From the NCBI GenBank assembly GCA_041861885.1, contig JBGVUE010000001.1:794001-858000 (forward strand): a stretch of DNA of 64,000 bases. The letters are read 5' to 3'. The DNA comes from Haloimpatiens sp. FM7315 (GTDB taxonomy: Bacteria; Bacillota; Clostridia; Clostridiales; Clostridiaceae). The position numbers were made by a program, and so were the translations under genes. The notes beneath the pieces are model-generated. The model was not told the DNA's origin, did not search any database, and saw only the letters and a list, made by a program, of their open reading frames with translations. Each line of letters starts with the position of its first letter. The stretch's first letter is position 1. Shown in pieces: positions 56,091-64,000 of this stretch.

Positions 56091-57610
56091 ATAACTCAAC
56101 TTTCGCACATAAAAATTAAGGCGGAAGCCTTTAAAATAAACACATAAAGCAAAGAAACATTCCTTTTGGTATAATAGAATTGCTAAAAACATCACACCAA
56201 GGAAAGGAATGTTTCTTATGAATACTATTATATCAAATGATACTACTGATAAACAACTTAATTTTACTATAAATAGATTTTTTAAGGACAACAAAATTGG
56301 ATACATACTTAAATAATGTAATTTTTCTAAAGAAAAAGGATTTTCCTGTATAAAAATATTTCAATATATCTTTATGCTTGTTTTTACTGGAAAAAACTTA
56401 TTTAGAAACTTAGAGTCTGGAAAAAATAATCAATTTTCAAAGGATACTGTATATAGATTTCTTAACTCACCAAATTTCAATTGGAGAAAATTTCTGTTTT
56501 TACTTTCTTCATCAATCATAAAAAATATTATTGTGCCTCTTACTTCTGAAGATAGAGTTAATGTACTTGTAGTTGATGATTCTCTATACAGTAGATCTAG
56601 AAGTAAATCTGTTGAACTTCTTGCAAGAGTTCGTGATCATGTTGAGCATAAATATATCAAAGGCTTTCGCCTTCTTACTCTTGGCTGGTCAGATGGCAAC
56701 ACTTTTTTACCTCTTGCTTTCACTTTGCTTTCTTCCGAAAAGGAGAAAAACAGACTTTGCTCTGAAAATCACAATATTGATAAAAGGACTAATGGATATA
56801 AACTCCGTAAGGAGGCTATTTTAAAGTCACCCGAAGTTATGATTAGTTTACTTAAACAAGTTTCAAAATATGCTATTCTTGCTTCATATGTTCTTTTTGA
56901 CAGCTGGTTTACGTACCCCAAAACTCTTATACAGATTTTAGAACTCAAACGTAATACTATTGCCATGGTTAAAGCAATGCCAAGGGTTTACTACAATTAT
57001 AATGGTAAATTATTGAGCCTTAAAGATCTTTACGCTGCTTTAAGAAAAAGGCGTGGTAAGGCCAAAATTCTCTCTTCTGCTATTGTAGGTATTGGCTCTG
57101 ACAAAAATGGTAATGAAGTAAAAGCAAAAATTGTATTTGTAAGGGACAGAAACAGAAGTAGAAAATGGCTTGCTTTAATTTCAACCAATATATCCTAAGA
57201 TGATAACGAGATAGTAAGGATTTATGGGAAACGTTGGGATATAGAGGTTTTCTTTAAAATGAACAAGTCCTTTCTAAAACTCGCTAAAGAGTTTCAAGGG
57301 CGTTCTTATGATTCCATGGTTTCACATACTTCTATAGTTTTTACTAGGTATATTATGCTTACTTTAGAAAGTCGTAAGAATAATGATGTCAGAACTATTG
57401 GTGGATTTTTTTTCAATGTTGTGATGAACTTCAAGATATTAAGTTTTGTGAAGTAATGAATATTATTATAGATATTTTAAAAAATGTATTAACTGAAAAA
57501 CTTCTTCTTTCAAAAGACATTATTGACTCAATAATAGATAGTTTTATTGCTGCTTTACCTTGTTATATCAAGGAGAAGTTAGTCTTTTTGTCCTGCGAAA
57601 GTTGAGTTAT
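56091..57610 (+). mobile_element. IS4-type insertion sequence
   Basis: Perfect 17-bp terminal inverted repeats ATAACTCAACTTTCGCA (56091-56107) and TGCGAAAGTTGAGTTAT (57594-57610). One transposase gene, 1.52 kb in total. The right end lies inside a DUF2815 phage gene. Confidence 0.85.
56218..57605 (+). pseudogene. IS4-family transposase with two in-frame stops and one frameshift
   Basis: From ATG 56218 (AAGGAAAGGAATG upstream) one frame reads through N-terminal helices and the DDE_Tnp_1 domain: VLVVDDSLYSRSRSKSVEL (first D), SYVLFDSWFTYPKTL (second D) and YGKRWDIEVFFK (E). In-frame TAA occurs at 56314-56316 and at 57196-57198 just before DDNEIV. After IGGFFF the frame also shifts; one more T in the T8 run near 57405-57412 would give FFQCCDELQDIKFCEV, ending at 57605. 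Two substitutions plus one run-length change mark this copy as dead. Confidence 0.8.
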
Positions 57611-57613
57611 TTT

Positions 57614-57865
57614 ATAAATGCAAATAGTAATACAAAACCAGGAATTGTAGATAAAGATGTACAAACTATAATAGATCAAAGTGAGTTTTATAGTGGCTGT
57701 TATGGAAGAGCAAGTATTGTTTTTTATGCTTATAATGCCAATGGAAACAAAGGAATAGCTTGTGGATTACAAAACCTTCAAAAAACAGAAGATGGAGAGC
57801 CACTTGGGGGACATAGTAGAGCAGAAGATGATTTTGATGCAGTAGAAGATGATTTTTCAGATTAA
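57614..57865 (+). pseudogene. DUF2815 phage protein, C-terminal fragment
   Basis: After the IS end the frame reads NANSNTKPGIVDKDVQTIIDQSEFYSGCYGRASIVFYAYNANGNKGIACGL and ends in an acidic AEDDFDAVEDDFSD tail. This is the end of DUF2815, an ssDNA-binding-like protein normally coded just before a phage family-A DNA polymerase, as here. The N-terminal ~100 residues were removed by the IS4-type insertion. Confidence 0.8.
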
Positions 57866-57912
57866 TTTTAGGGGAGAGAAATCTCCCTTAATTTATACAA
57901 GGAGATGATGCT

Positions 57913-59775
57913 TTGTCAGCTATTGATATAGAAACATATTCCAGCAATGATATTACAAAATGTGGAGTCTATGCTTATGCAGAAGCAGAGGATTTTACAA
58001 TATTATTATTTGCTTATGCTTATGATAACGAAGAAATAAAGATTATAGATTTAGCTTGTGGTGAAAAGTTACCACAAAATATAATAGATGATTTAACTAA
58101 TCCTAAAATTATAAAAACAGCTTTTAATGCTAATTTTGAAAGAACATGTTTAGCAAAATATCTAAATAAACTAATGTCGCCGGATCAGTGGAGATGTAGT
58201 GCAGTTCATTCACTAGAGCTAGGACTTCCAACAAGTTTTGATAAAGTTGCTAAATGTATGAATTTAGATCAGCAGAAGATGAATGAAGGAAAAGCTTTAA
58301 TAAGATATTTTTCAATGCCTTGCAAACCTACTAAAGCTAATGGCAGCAGAACTCGTAATTTACCGGAAGATAATATAGAAAAGTGGAATATATTTAAAAA
58401 TTATTGCAGGCAAGATGTTGAAGTTGAAAGAGCTATAAGAAAGAAGCTAGAAAGATTTCCAGTAACAGAAAAAGAATGGAAGCTTTGGGTTTTGGATCAA
58501 AAGATAAATGATAGTGGAGTTAAGATAGATAAATTATTAGCTCAAAATGCTATTAAGTGTGATAAAGCATATCAAGATAAAAAGATAGAAGAAGCTATAA
58601 ATTTAACAGGTCTTCAAAATCCTAATAGTCCATCTCAGTTAAAAGAATGGCTTGAAAGTAAGGGCGTAAAGGTGAAGAGCTTATCTAAGGAAAAGGTAAA
58701 AGAATTATTAGAAGAAGTAGAAGATGAAACTGTTAAAAAAGTACTGAAGCTTAGAAAAGATTTATCTAAAACTTCTGTTAAAAAATATCAAGCTATGAAA
58801 AGAGCTATGTGCAAGGATGAAAGAATACGAGGACTTATGAAGTTTTATGGAGCAAGTAGAACTGGAAGATGGGCAGGAAAATTAGTTCAAACTCAAAATT
58901 TGCCTAGAAACAGTATGGATAATTTAAGATATGCAAGAGAACTTCTTAAAGCAGGAGATTTTGAAATGCTAGAAATACTTTTTGATAGTGTACCAGATGT
59001 TTTATCACAACTAATAAGAACAGCTTTTATTCCATCTGAAAATTCAAGATTTATAGTATCAGATTTTAGTGCCATTGAAGCTAGAGTTATAGCATGGCTT
59101 GCAGGAGAAAAATGGGTTATAGATACTTTTAAAAGCAGTGGAAAGATTTATGAAATGACAGCAAGTAGAATGTTTGGAGTTCCTATAGAAAATATTACTT
59201 TAGAACATAAAGTGTGGGATGGTGAAAACTTTGTTTCACATGAAGGATTAATATATCGTGGGGTAAAGGAGGTTATAACTTATGAGGGGCTTACAGCCAC
59301 AGAAGATCATTTCGTATGGGTCGAAGGGAAATCGAAGCCAGTACGGTTTGGATACGCTGCCACCAGCAGAGCACATCTCTTATTCACCGGAGATGGTAGG
59401 AAAGCAATACGGATGGGTGAAGAAATACAAAAAAGGATAGATGAACTTGAAATAACTGCAACTTCATGTACAGCAAGGTTAACAGGAATGCCACATGCTA
59501 GTGGTGTGTTAGATAAAATAGGAAAATATACAGCAGAGATTGTGGATCTTAAGAGTTTATTAGATCTAAATCTTAAAAAATGTTTTTATGAACTTAATAG
59601 ATTAAATAGATATATAAATAGTGTAAATAACAGCGAAATGAGATTAATCCTAAGTTTAAGATATATTAATGGATTAGAATGGGATCAAGTTGCAGCAAGC
59701 ATAAGTCCATATGCATCAGGAGATAGTGTAAGAAAAGCACATGATAGATTTTTAAGAAAAAATAAGATAAGTTAA
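57913..59775 (+). CDS. Chimera: phage DNA polymerase A N-part + Hint fragment + DUF1492-like C-part
   Basis: 620 residues from TTG 57913 (AAGGAGATGATGC upstream). Residues 1-~430 are a phage DNA polymerase A: DIETYSSND (3'-5' exonuclease motif), NANFERTCL, YCRQDVEVERAI, KFYGASRTGRWAGKLVQTQNLPR and motif A SDFSAIEARVIAWLAG. At VPIENI it turns into a Hint/intein-like end (HKVWDGENFVSHEGLIYRG, GLTATEDHFVWVEGKSKPV, RAHLLFTGDG). From MGEEIQKRIDELE it becomes a DUF1492/sigma-4-like protein with a final HTH. Polymerase motifs B and C are missing. Probably fused by two deletions; not an active polymerase. Confidence 0.75.
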   Translation: MSAIDIETYSSNDITKCGVYAYAEAEDFTILLFAYAYDNEEIKIIDLACGEKLPQNIIDDLTNPKIIKTAFNANFERTCLAKYLNKLMSPDQWRCSAVHSLELGLPTSFDKVAKCMNLDQQKMNEGKALIRYFSMPCKPTKANGSRTRNLPEDNIEKWNIFKNYCRQDVEVERAIRKKLERFPVTEKEWKLWVLDQKINDSGVKIDKLLAQNAIKCDKAYQDKKIEEAINLTGLQNPNSPSQLKEWLESKGVKVKSLSKEKVKELLEEVEDETVKKVLKLRKDLSKTSVKKYQAMKRAMCKDERIRGLMKFYGASRTGRWAGKLVQTQNLPRNSMDNLRYARELLKAGDFEMLEILFDSVPDVLSQLIRTAFIPSENSRFIVSDFSAIEARVIAWLAGEKWVIDTFKSSGKIYEMTASRMFGVPIENITLEHKVWDGENFVSHEGLIYRGVKEVITYEGLTATEDHFVWVEGKSKPVRFGYAATSRAHLLFTGDGRKAIRMGEEIQKRIDELEITATSCTARLTGMPHASGVLDKIGKYTAEIVDLKSLLDLNLKKCFYELNRLNRYINSVNNSEMRLILSLRYINGLEWDQVAASISPYASGDSVRKAHDRFLRKNKIS

Positions 59776-59830
59776 TAAGTATATGATAGAATAATATTAT
59801 TAAATTATTATGATAAGCGAGGTGTAATTA

Positions 59831-60703
59831 ATGCCTAAAAAGAAAGAATATAAAGCAACTATACATGCAAATGGAGCAGATATTTCTGTTGTTTCAAAAG
59901 GAAACGAAGATGATTATATTAGTTTAACTGATATTGCAAAACATAAAAATCCAGACGCCCCCGCTGATATAGTCAAAAATTGGTTAAGAAGTAGAAGCAC
60001 TATAGAATTTTTAGGGTTGTGGGAGCAGATGAATAATCCAGATTTTAAACTGGTCGAATTCGACCAGTTTAAAAATGAATCTGGTTCTAATGCGTTTGTA
60101 TTGTCACCACAGAAATGGATATCAGTAACAAATGCAATTGGTATTATTTCAAAATCTGGTAGATATGGTGGAACATATGCGCATAAAGATATTGCTTTTG
60201 AATTTGCATCATGGGTTTCACCAGAATTTAAACTGTATATAATTAAAGATTATCAAAGATTAAAGCAAGATGAAAATAGTAAGCTATCTCTTGAATGGAA
60301 TGTAAATCGTGTGCTTTCTAAAGTAAATTATAAAATACACACAGATGCCATAAAAGAAAATCTAATTTCTAATGATTTAACAAATAAGCAAATAGGATGT
60401 ACATATGCAAATGAGGCAGATATGTTAAATATGGCTTTGTTTGGGAAAATCGCAAAGCAGTGGCGGGATGAAAATCCAGATTCAAAAGGTAATATAAGAG
60501 ATTATGCAACAATTGAACAGCTTATTGTAATGGCTAATCTTGAAAACATGAATGCTAATTTTATTGAAAAAGGTTTAGATGAAAAACAAAGACTTATAGA
60601 ATTAAACAAGATAGCAAGAACACAGTTAAAATCATTATTAGATAATAAGAGTGTTAAAAAATTAGAAGACTTAAACAGAAAACAATTAGGTGAGGGTAAG
60701 TAA
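59831..60703 (+). CDS. KilA-N domain phage protein
   Basis: 290 residues. KilA-N domain at ~20-135: YISLTDIAKHKNPDAPADIVKNWLRSRSTIEFLGLWE, and SKSGRYGGTYAHKDIAFEFASWVSPEFKLYIIKDYQRL. A C-terminal helical region (~150-290, ANEADMLNMALFGKIAKQWRD) is common in the long form. KilA-N proteins bind DNA and occur as antirepressor-like proteins in phages. GAGGTGTAATTA precedes ATG 59831. It contains a 32-bp perfect DNA palindrome at 60043-60074. Confidence 0.9.
   Translation: MPKKKEYKATIHANGADISVVSKGNEDDYISLTDIAKHKNPDAPADIVKNWLRSRSTIEFLGLWEQMNNPDFKLVEFDQFKNESGSNAFVLSPQKWISVTNAIGIISKSGRYGGTYAHKDIAFEFASWVSPEFKLYIIKDYQRLKQDENSKLSLEWNVNRVLSKVNYKIHTDAIKENLISNDLTNKQIGCTYANEADMLNMALFGKIAKQWRDENPDSKGNIRDYATIEQLIVMANLENMNANFIEKGLDEKQRLIELNKIARTQLKSLLDNKSVKKLEDLNRKQLGEGK
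60043..60074. repeat. Perfect 32-bp palindrome inside the KilA-N gene
   Basis: TTTTAAACTGGTCGAA (60043-60058) is followed without spacer by its exact reverse complement. It encodes FKLVEFDQFK, which fits KilA-N relatives, so the amino-acid pattern helps to make it, but 32 perfect bases are more than needed. Could bind a dimeric protein. Confidence 0.7.
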
Positions 60704-60782
60704 AATTTTTAAAATTTTAAAACCTGTCCGTTTTGTCCGTTTTATATGTGTTATTATAGTATTGTAGAAGAAAATAAGAAGG

Positions 60783-60818
60783 AACAGCCTTGAGAGATAA
60801 AAATCTTGAGGCTGTTTT
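60783..60818 (+). terminator. Terminator-like hairpin after the phage block
   Basis: AACAGCCT (60783-60790) pairs with AGGCTGTT (60809-60816), followed by TT. The surrounding 60704-61016 also has TGTCCGTTTTGTCCGTTTT, a motif pair often seen near phage late-control genes; no gene is found there. Confidence 0.5.
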
Positions 60819-61016
60819 AATGCAAAAATTAAGGTTCAGACTTGGTCTGGGCCTTTTGTTATTTCTTAGGAATTTAAAAAAATTTCACTTTTAAAAATAG
60901 CCCGTTAGGGCTTGAAAAATCTAAGCATATAAGCGTGAGGAAAATATTTAAAGTTATATTTTGGAAACATATTTTTGGTATAATTATATTTAAAAATTAG
61001 TATAGGAATGATATAA

Positions 61017-61434
61017 ATGCGTGGAGTAATAAAACAAATATTTGTTGATAATTGGGAAAAATTTCGTAAGCTTAATAAGACATATACCAGAAAAAAATTT
61101 TAAGATGATAAGATATTATGGAATATATGCAAAAAATACAAAACATAAGAATAAATTTTTTAAGTTAGTAAATGAGAAAGTAGCTGAGTTTAAGAGGAAA
61201 ATGAGTAATTGGCAAACAAGAATAATGCTTACATTTGGGGTGAATCCCTTAAGATGTGAGAAGTGTGGAGCACAAATGAAATTTTATGATATATATTATA
61301 AAAATAAAAGTGTAAGAGAAAAATTTAGAGAAAAAATAATGAATGGAAATAAGAGAAAAATAGAAGAGTTAATGTATAATTATGGTGTTATTAAAGGTAT
61401 AATTCGTGATAAAATAGAGCCACTATATGTATAA
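61017..61434 (+). pseudogene. IS91-like transposase remnant
   Basis: ATG 61017 starts MRGVIKQIFVDNWEKFRK, a typical beginning. After ~15 residues the frame switches (61042 frame) to SLIRHIPEKNFKMIRYYGIYAKN, then NWQTRIMLTFGVNPLRCEKCGAQMKF, the C-terminal end of Y2/IS91-type transposases with their CxxC. The catalytic middle (~250 residues) is lost. Ends at 61434. Confidence 0.65.
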
Positions 61435-61449
61435 AGGGAGGTTATTGCT

Positions 61450-61728
61450 GTGGCAAAAAAGAGTAAAAAAATAAAAGATAAACAGAGAGCAAAATATAAA
61501 GCAAAAATAAAAGAAAAACAAAGTAAGGAAAAGGAAGTTAAGGAAGTTAAGGAAGAAGATGTTTTGTATATATGTACAGAATGTGGAGTAAAAGAATATA
61601 TACCAAGAGATGTGGTTGAAATATTTGATGAAATAGATGATGAAAATATAATAGAACCGCCTACATATAGTTGTGAAAAATGCGGGGCTATAATGAGACC
61701 AAAAAATATGAAGGTGTTCATGGGATAA
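61450..61728 (+). CDS. Zinc-ribbon protein accompanying the IS91-like remnant
   Basis: 92 residues from GTG 61450, with GGGAGG at a good distance. A lysine/glutamate-rich helix (1-38, KKSKKIKDKQRAKYKAK) is followed by a CTECG...YSCEKCGAIMRP zinc ribbon. Small proteins like this follow IS91-like transposase genes in clostridia, so it may belong to that element. Function unknown. Confidence 0.65.
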   Translation: MAKKSKKIKDKQRAKYKAKIKEKQSKEKEVKEVKEEDVLYICTECGVKEYIPRDVVEIFDEIDDENIIEPPTYSCEKCGAIMRPKNMKVFMG

Positions 61729-61864
61729 CATATGAATTATAAGGATAAAAACATTAGTATGATATCCCATAAAAAAGTATAGTTGTATAAAATTTGATAA
61801 TAAAAAGATGATAAAGCAGCCTAGTTAAGGGGTTTCGCCAAAAAAGTTGAGCGAAGCGAAATAA

Positions 61865-61886
61865 CGCGGCAATAGCCGCTTTTTTA
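61865..61886 (+). terminator. Strong terminator after the IS91-like remnant
   Basis: GCGGC-aata-GCCGC followed by TTTTTT; preceded by GTTGAGCGAAGCGAAATAAC, probably the element's end. Confidence 0.75.
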
Positions 61887-61992
61887 TTATGCTTAGCAGA
61901 CAAACAAGGAGAGAAAACTTTAAAATTAGTAGATATTATTAAAATTATTGTATAAAATAATTATAAATATTTATGATACAAGGAGGTAAATT

Positions 61993-62676
61993 ATGAGATT
62001 GTTAATTATTGAAGATGAAGTTGAATTGGCAAAGGCACTACAAACTGGTCTTACTAAACTAGGATTTGCTGTAGATGTTTCAAATGATGGACTTGAAGGG
62101 GAAGAAAAAGCTCTTATAACACAATACGATATTGTTGTTTTGGATTTAAATTTACCAAGCAAAAATGGTATTGAAATATGTAAAACTTTAAGAAAGGAAA
62201 ATATAAAATCTTCTATTATTATGCTTACAGCAAGAGACAGTATTTCAGATAGAACTCTTGGTTTAGATAGTGGGGCAGATGATTATTTAACAAAACCTTT
62301 TGCTTTTGAAGAACTTAGAGCCAGAATTCAAGCTCTTGTCAGGAGAGCTTATGGTAAAAGCAATCCAGTTATAACTATTGGAAAACTGAGTATAAATCCA
62401 CTTTCTAGAATTGCTATTTATGATAATACAGAAATAACTTTAACCTCAAGGGAATTTGATATTTTAGAATTTATGGCTGTTAAATATCCAGAGGTTATAT
62501 CTACTGAAGACATATTAGAACATGTATGGAATGAAAATATAGATTCTTTTTCTAATGTTGTAAGGGTTCATCTAGCTAATTTAAGAAGAAAACTAAAAAA
62601 CGTAGTAGGATATTCAGTAATAGAAACAATTAAAGGAAAGGGGTATAGATTATGCTCAAACTTAAAACAAGAATAG
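61993..62676 (+). CDS. OmpR-family response regulator
   Basis: 227 residues. Receiver domain with the acidic pocket IIEDE, phosphoacceptor D51 (VVLDLNLP), switch T/S in MLTAR and K in DDYLTKPFAFEEL. A C-terminal winged helix (LTSREFDILEFMAVKYPEVISTEDILEHVWN, RVHLANLRRKL, IETIKGKGYRL) is of Trans_reg_C type. AAGGAGGTAAATT precedes ATG 61993. Its end overlaps the histidine kinase gene by 25 bp. The ABC permease gene downstream is the likely target. Confidence 0.95.
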   Translation: MRLLIIEDEVELAKALQTGLTKLGFAVDVSNDGLEGEEKALITQYDIVVLDLNLPSKNGIEICKTLRKENIKSSIIMLTARDSISDRTLGLDSGADDYLTKPFAFEELRARIQALVRRAYGKSNPVITIGKLSINPLSRIAIYDNTEITLTSREFDILEFMAVKYPEVISTEDILEHVWNENIDSFSNVVRVHLANLRRKLKNVVGYSVIETIKGKGYRLCSNLKQE

Positions 62677-63788
62677 CCTTAATTTATTGTATTTTTATTG
62701 CTGTAACATTATCTATTCTCTTTATAATTTTCAACTTAACCTTAAAAAATAATTTAAGCAAAATGCCTTTAATTGAAAAAATATATCCTTCTGGTGTTTA
62801 TGTTACAGTACATCAAGTTCCTAAAAATGTTACGTCTTTAGAGAAAAATATAGGGGCAAATCCAGAAAAATTATCAAAAGTCAATGTGAATACTGTTCAA
62901 TTTGATAAATTAATAATAAATGAACTATTAAAAAGATTAATACTCATGTCTTTAATATCTATTAGCATTATTTTAATATTTGCTTTTTATTTAAGCCGAT
63001 ATTTATCAACTGTTGCAATGAAACCTATAGATTATATAACTGATTCTATTAAAAAATTATCTCCTGAAAATTTAAACTTATATTTAGACAAGTTAAACTC
63101 ACATGATGAAATAGTAAAATTAGCAACTTCATATAATGAAAACATGAAAAAATTAAATAGAACATTCTCTGACTTAGAAAAATTCAATTCTTATGCTTCT
63201 CATGAACTTAGAAATTCTCTAGCTATTCTTAAAGTTAAAATTGAAACAGGTTGCGAAAATGAGGAACTTGATAAATATGTAGATAAGGTAAAAGAAACAA
63301 TTGATGATATGTTGATTTTATCTTCAAGACAAATGAAAAATAATCAAGAATTAGTTGATGTAGCTTTAGTTACAGCGCAGGCAGTTGATGAATATTCTTC
63401 TATAGGAAGAAGGATAGAACTAGATATTCCTGAAGAAGGAGTGTCTTTAATATTTGGCAACAAAATATGGTTATATAGATGTATTTGTAATTTATTAGAT
63501 AATGCAATTAAGTACAGTGATAAAGAATTTCCTATATATGTCTGTATAAAAGAACAATTTAATGCTGTTATTATTTCGGTAAAGGATTATGGTATTGGTA
63601 TTTCAAAGAAAGAACAAGAAAAAATTTGGGAGCCTTACTACAGTATAAATTCAACTAGAAACGTTCATGGTATAGGTTTATCATTAATAAATAATGTAGT
63701 GGATTTATGTGGTGGTATGGTCTGGGTACAAAGTACTAAAGGAAAGGGCAGTACATTTTTCATTTCAATTCCTGTTTCTTTATCTTAG
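62652..63788 (+). CDS. Sensor histidine kinase
   Basis: 378 residues. TM1 ~8-28, a short outside loop (~30-95), TM2 ~95-115 (LILMSLISISIILIFAFYL), HAMP (~118-170), HisKA with H184 in SYASHELRNSLAILK, and HATPase_c with N-box NLLDNAIKYS, G1 DYGIGISKKEQEKIW and G2 GIGLSLI. It phosphorylates the response regulator coded just upstream (overlapping genes). The small sensor loop and the following ABC permease suggest an antimicrobial-peptide or envelope-stress module, by analogy. Confidence 0.95.
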   Translation: MLKLKTRIALIYCIFIAVTLSILFIIFNLTLKNNLSKMPLIEKIYPSGVYVTVHQVPKNVTSLEKNIGANPEKLSKVNVNTVQFDKLIINELLKRLILMSLISISIILIFAFYLSRYLSTVAMKPIDYITDSIKKLSPENLNLYLDKLNSHDEIVKLATSYNENMKKLNRTFSDLEKFNSYASHELRNSLAILKVKIETGCENEELDKYVDKVKETIDDMLILSSRQMKNNQELVDVALVTAQAVDEYSSIGRRIELDIPEEGVSLIFGNKIWLYRCICNLLDNAIKYSDKEFPIYVCIKEQFNAVIISVKDYGIGISKKEQEKIWEPYYSINSTRNVHGIGLSLINNVVDLCGGMVWVQSTKGKGSTFFISIPVSLS

Positions 63789-63842
63789 CTTAATGTTGAA
63801 TTTTATATAATTCAATTAGAAAAGGAAAGGAGATGAACTTAA

Positions 63843-64000
63843 ATGACAAGTATTAAATTAGCAATTAAAAATATTTTAAGAATTCCAGGGAGAAGTATAT
63901 TAATAGGAATAATAATGTTGGTTATCTCAATAGCTGTTTTAGTAAGCTTATCAATTCAATCAAGTACAAGAGCAACTTTAGAGAATACTAGAAAAAAATT
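63843..64000 (+). CDS. ABC transporter permease (FtsX-like), N-terminal part cut by window end
   Basis: ATG 63843 with AAAGGAAAGGAGATG upstream. 52 residues are visible: MTSIKLAIKNILRIPGRS, then a hydrophobic segment LIGIIMLVISIAVLVSLSI and the start of an outside domain. This is the usual beginning of MacB/FtsX-type permeases. It follows the two-component genes by 54 bp. Confidence 0.75.
   Translation, partial: MTSIKLAIKNILRIPGRSILIGIIMLVISIAVLVSLSIQSSTRATLENTRKK

Noticed and set aside
56043..56306. Minus-strand open frame across the IS4-type left end
   Set aside because: It spans the terminal repeat, the RNA terminator and the transposase start, and has no recognisable protein features.
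1..64000. tRNA or rRNA genes, or a tRNA-type attachment site
   Set aside because: No cloverleaf with the usual T-loop consensus and no rRNA-like conserved stretch was noticed on reading; a dedicated scan was not possible here.

Overview
The window is AT-rich and densely coding. AAGGAGG-type ribosome sites are strong and TTG/GTG starts are common. The gene set (glycyl radical enzyme with activase, large serine recombinases, GGDEF, MCP, many clostridial-type insertion sequences) fits an anaerobic low-GC Firmicute, most likely a Clostridium. It looks like an accessory region where mobile elements have stacked. No tRNA, rRNA or CRISPR array was seen.

Layout. 0-9.2 kb is a phage/integrative-element remnant: zinc-finger protein, excisionase, primase-polymerase/helicase, an AT-rich possible origin, an HTH/zinc-ribbon protein, a SHOCT-like gene and two serine recombinases. 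9.5-10.5 kb holds a small membrane protein and a diguanylate cyclase. 10.5-18.8 kb is the most distinctive locus: a WYL regulator followed by three dynamin-like GTPases and three small coiled-coil proteins. 19-22.4 kb carries broken recombinases, copies of a ~240-nt non-coding repeat and a two-gene cassette of unknown function. 22.5-26.3 kb has an AraC regulator, an MFS transporter cut off at an insertion sequence, and that IS. 26.3-29.7 kb is a second WYL-linked cluster: a conserved hypothetical, a TerB-like protein and a glycine-zipper membrane protein. 29.8-37.4 kb contains decayed zinc-ribbon genes, two IS3-type elements, a thiE fragment, a chemoreceptor, a RAYT fragment with REP-like hairpins and a group II intron tail. 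37.4-46.8 kb contains a HipA-like kinase with a small upstream gene, AraC and HxlR regulators, an aldo/keto reductase, remains of ParE and AAA-ATPase genes, an IS1595-type element, an intact-looking group II intron and an acetyltransferase. 48.7-54.1 kb is a metabolic cluster: fructose-6-phosphate-aldolase-like enzyme, glycyl radical enzyme, DeoR regulator, activase, with matching operator-like palindromes. 54.2-56.1 kb has a second, broken kinase copy and an Abi_2 (AbiD/F-type, HEPN) gene bracketed by two similar small structured RNAs. 56.1-61.9 kb holds an IS4-type element, a second phage remnant (DUF2815, a DNA polymerase/Hint/DUF1492 chimera, KilA-N) and an IS91-like remnant. The end is a two-component system and the start of an ABC permease.

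Main points. (1) The multi-dynamin operon and its WYL-linked neighbour are the best candidates for an undescribed membrane-acting, possibly anti-phage, system. (2) The Abi_2 gene with an RNA on each side looks like an RNA-neutralised toxin. (3) Many reading frames break at A/T runs and nearly all are restored by adding one base, so the sequence may carry systematic homopolymer under-calls. Several genes marked pseudogene may be intact in the organism.
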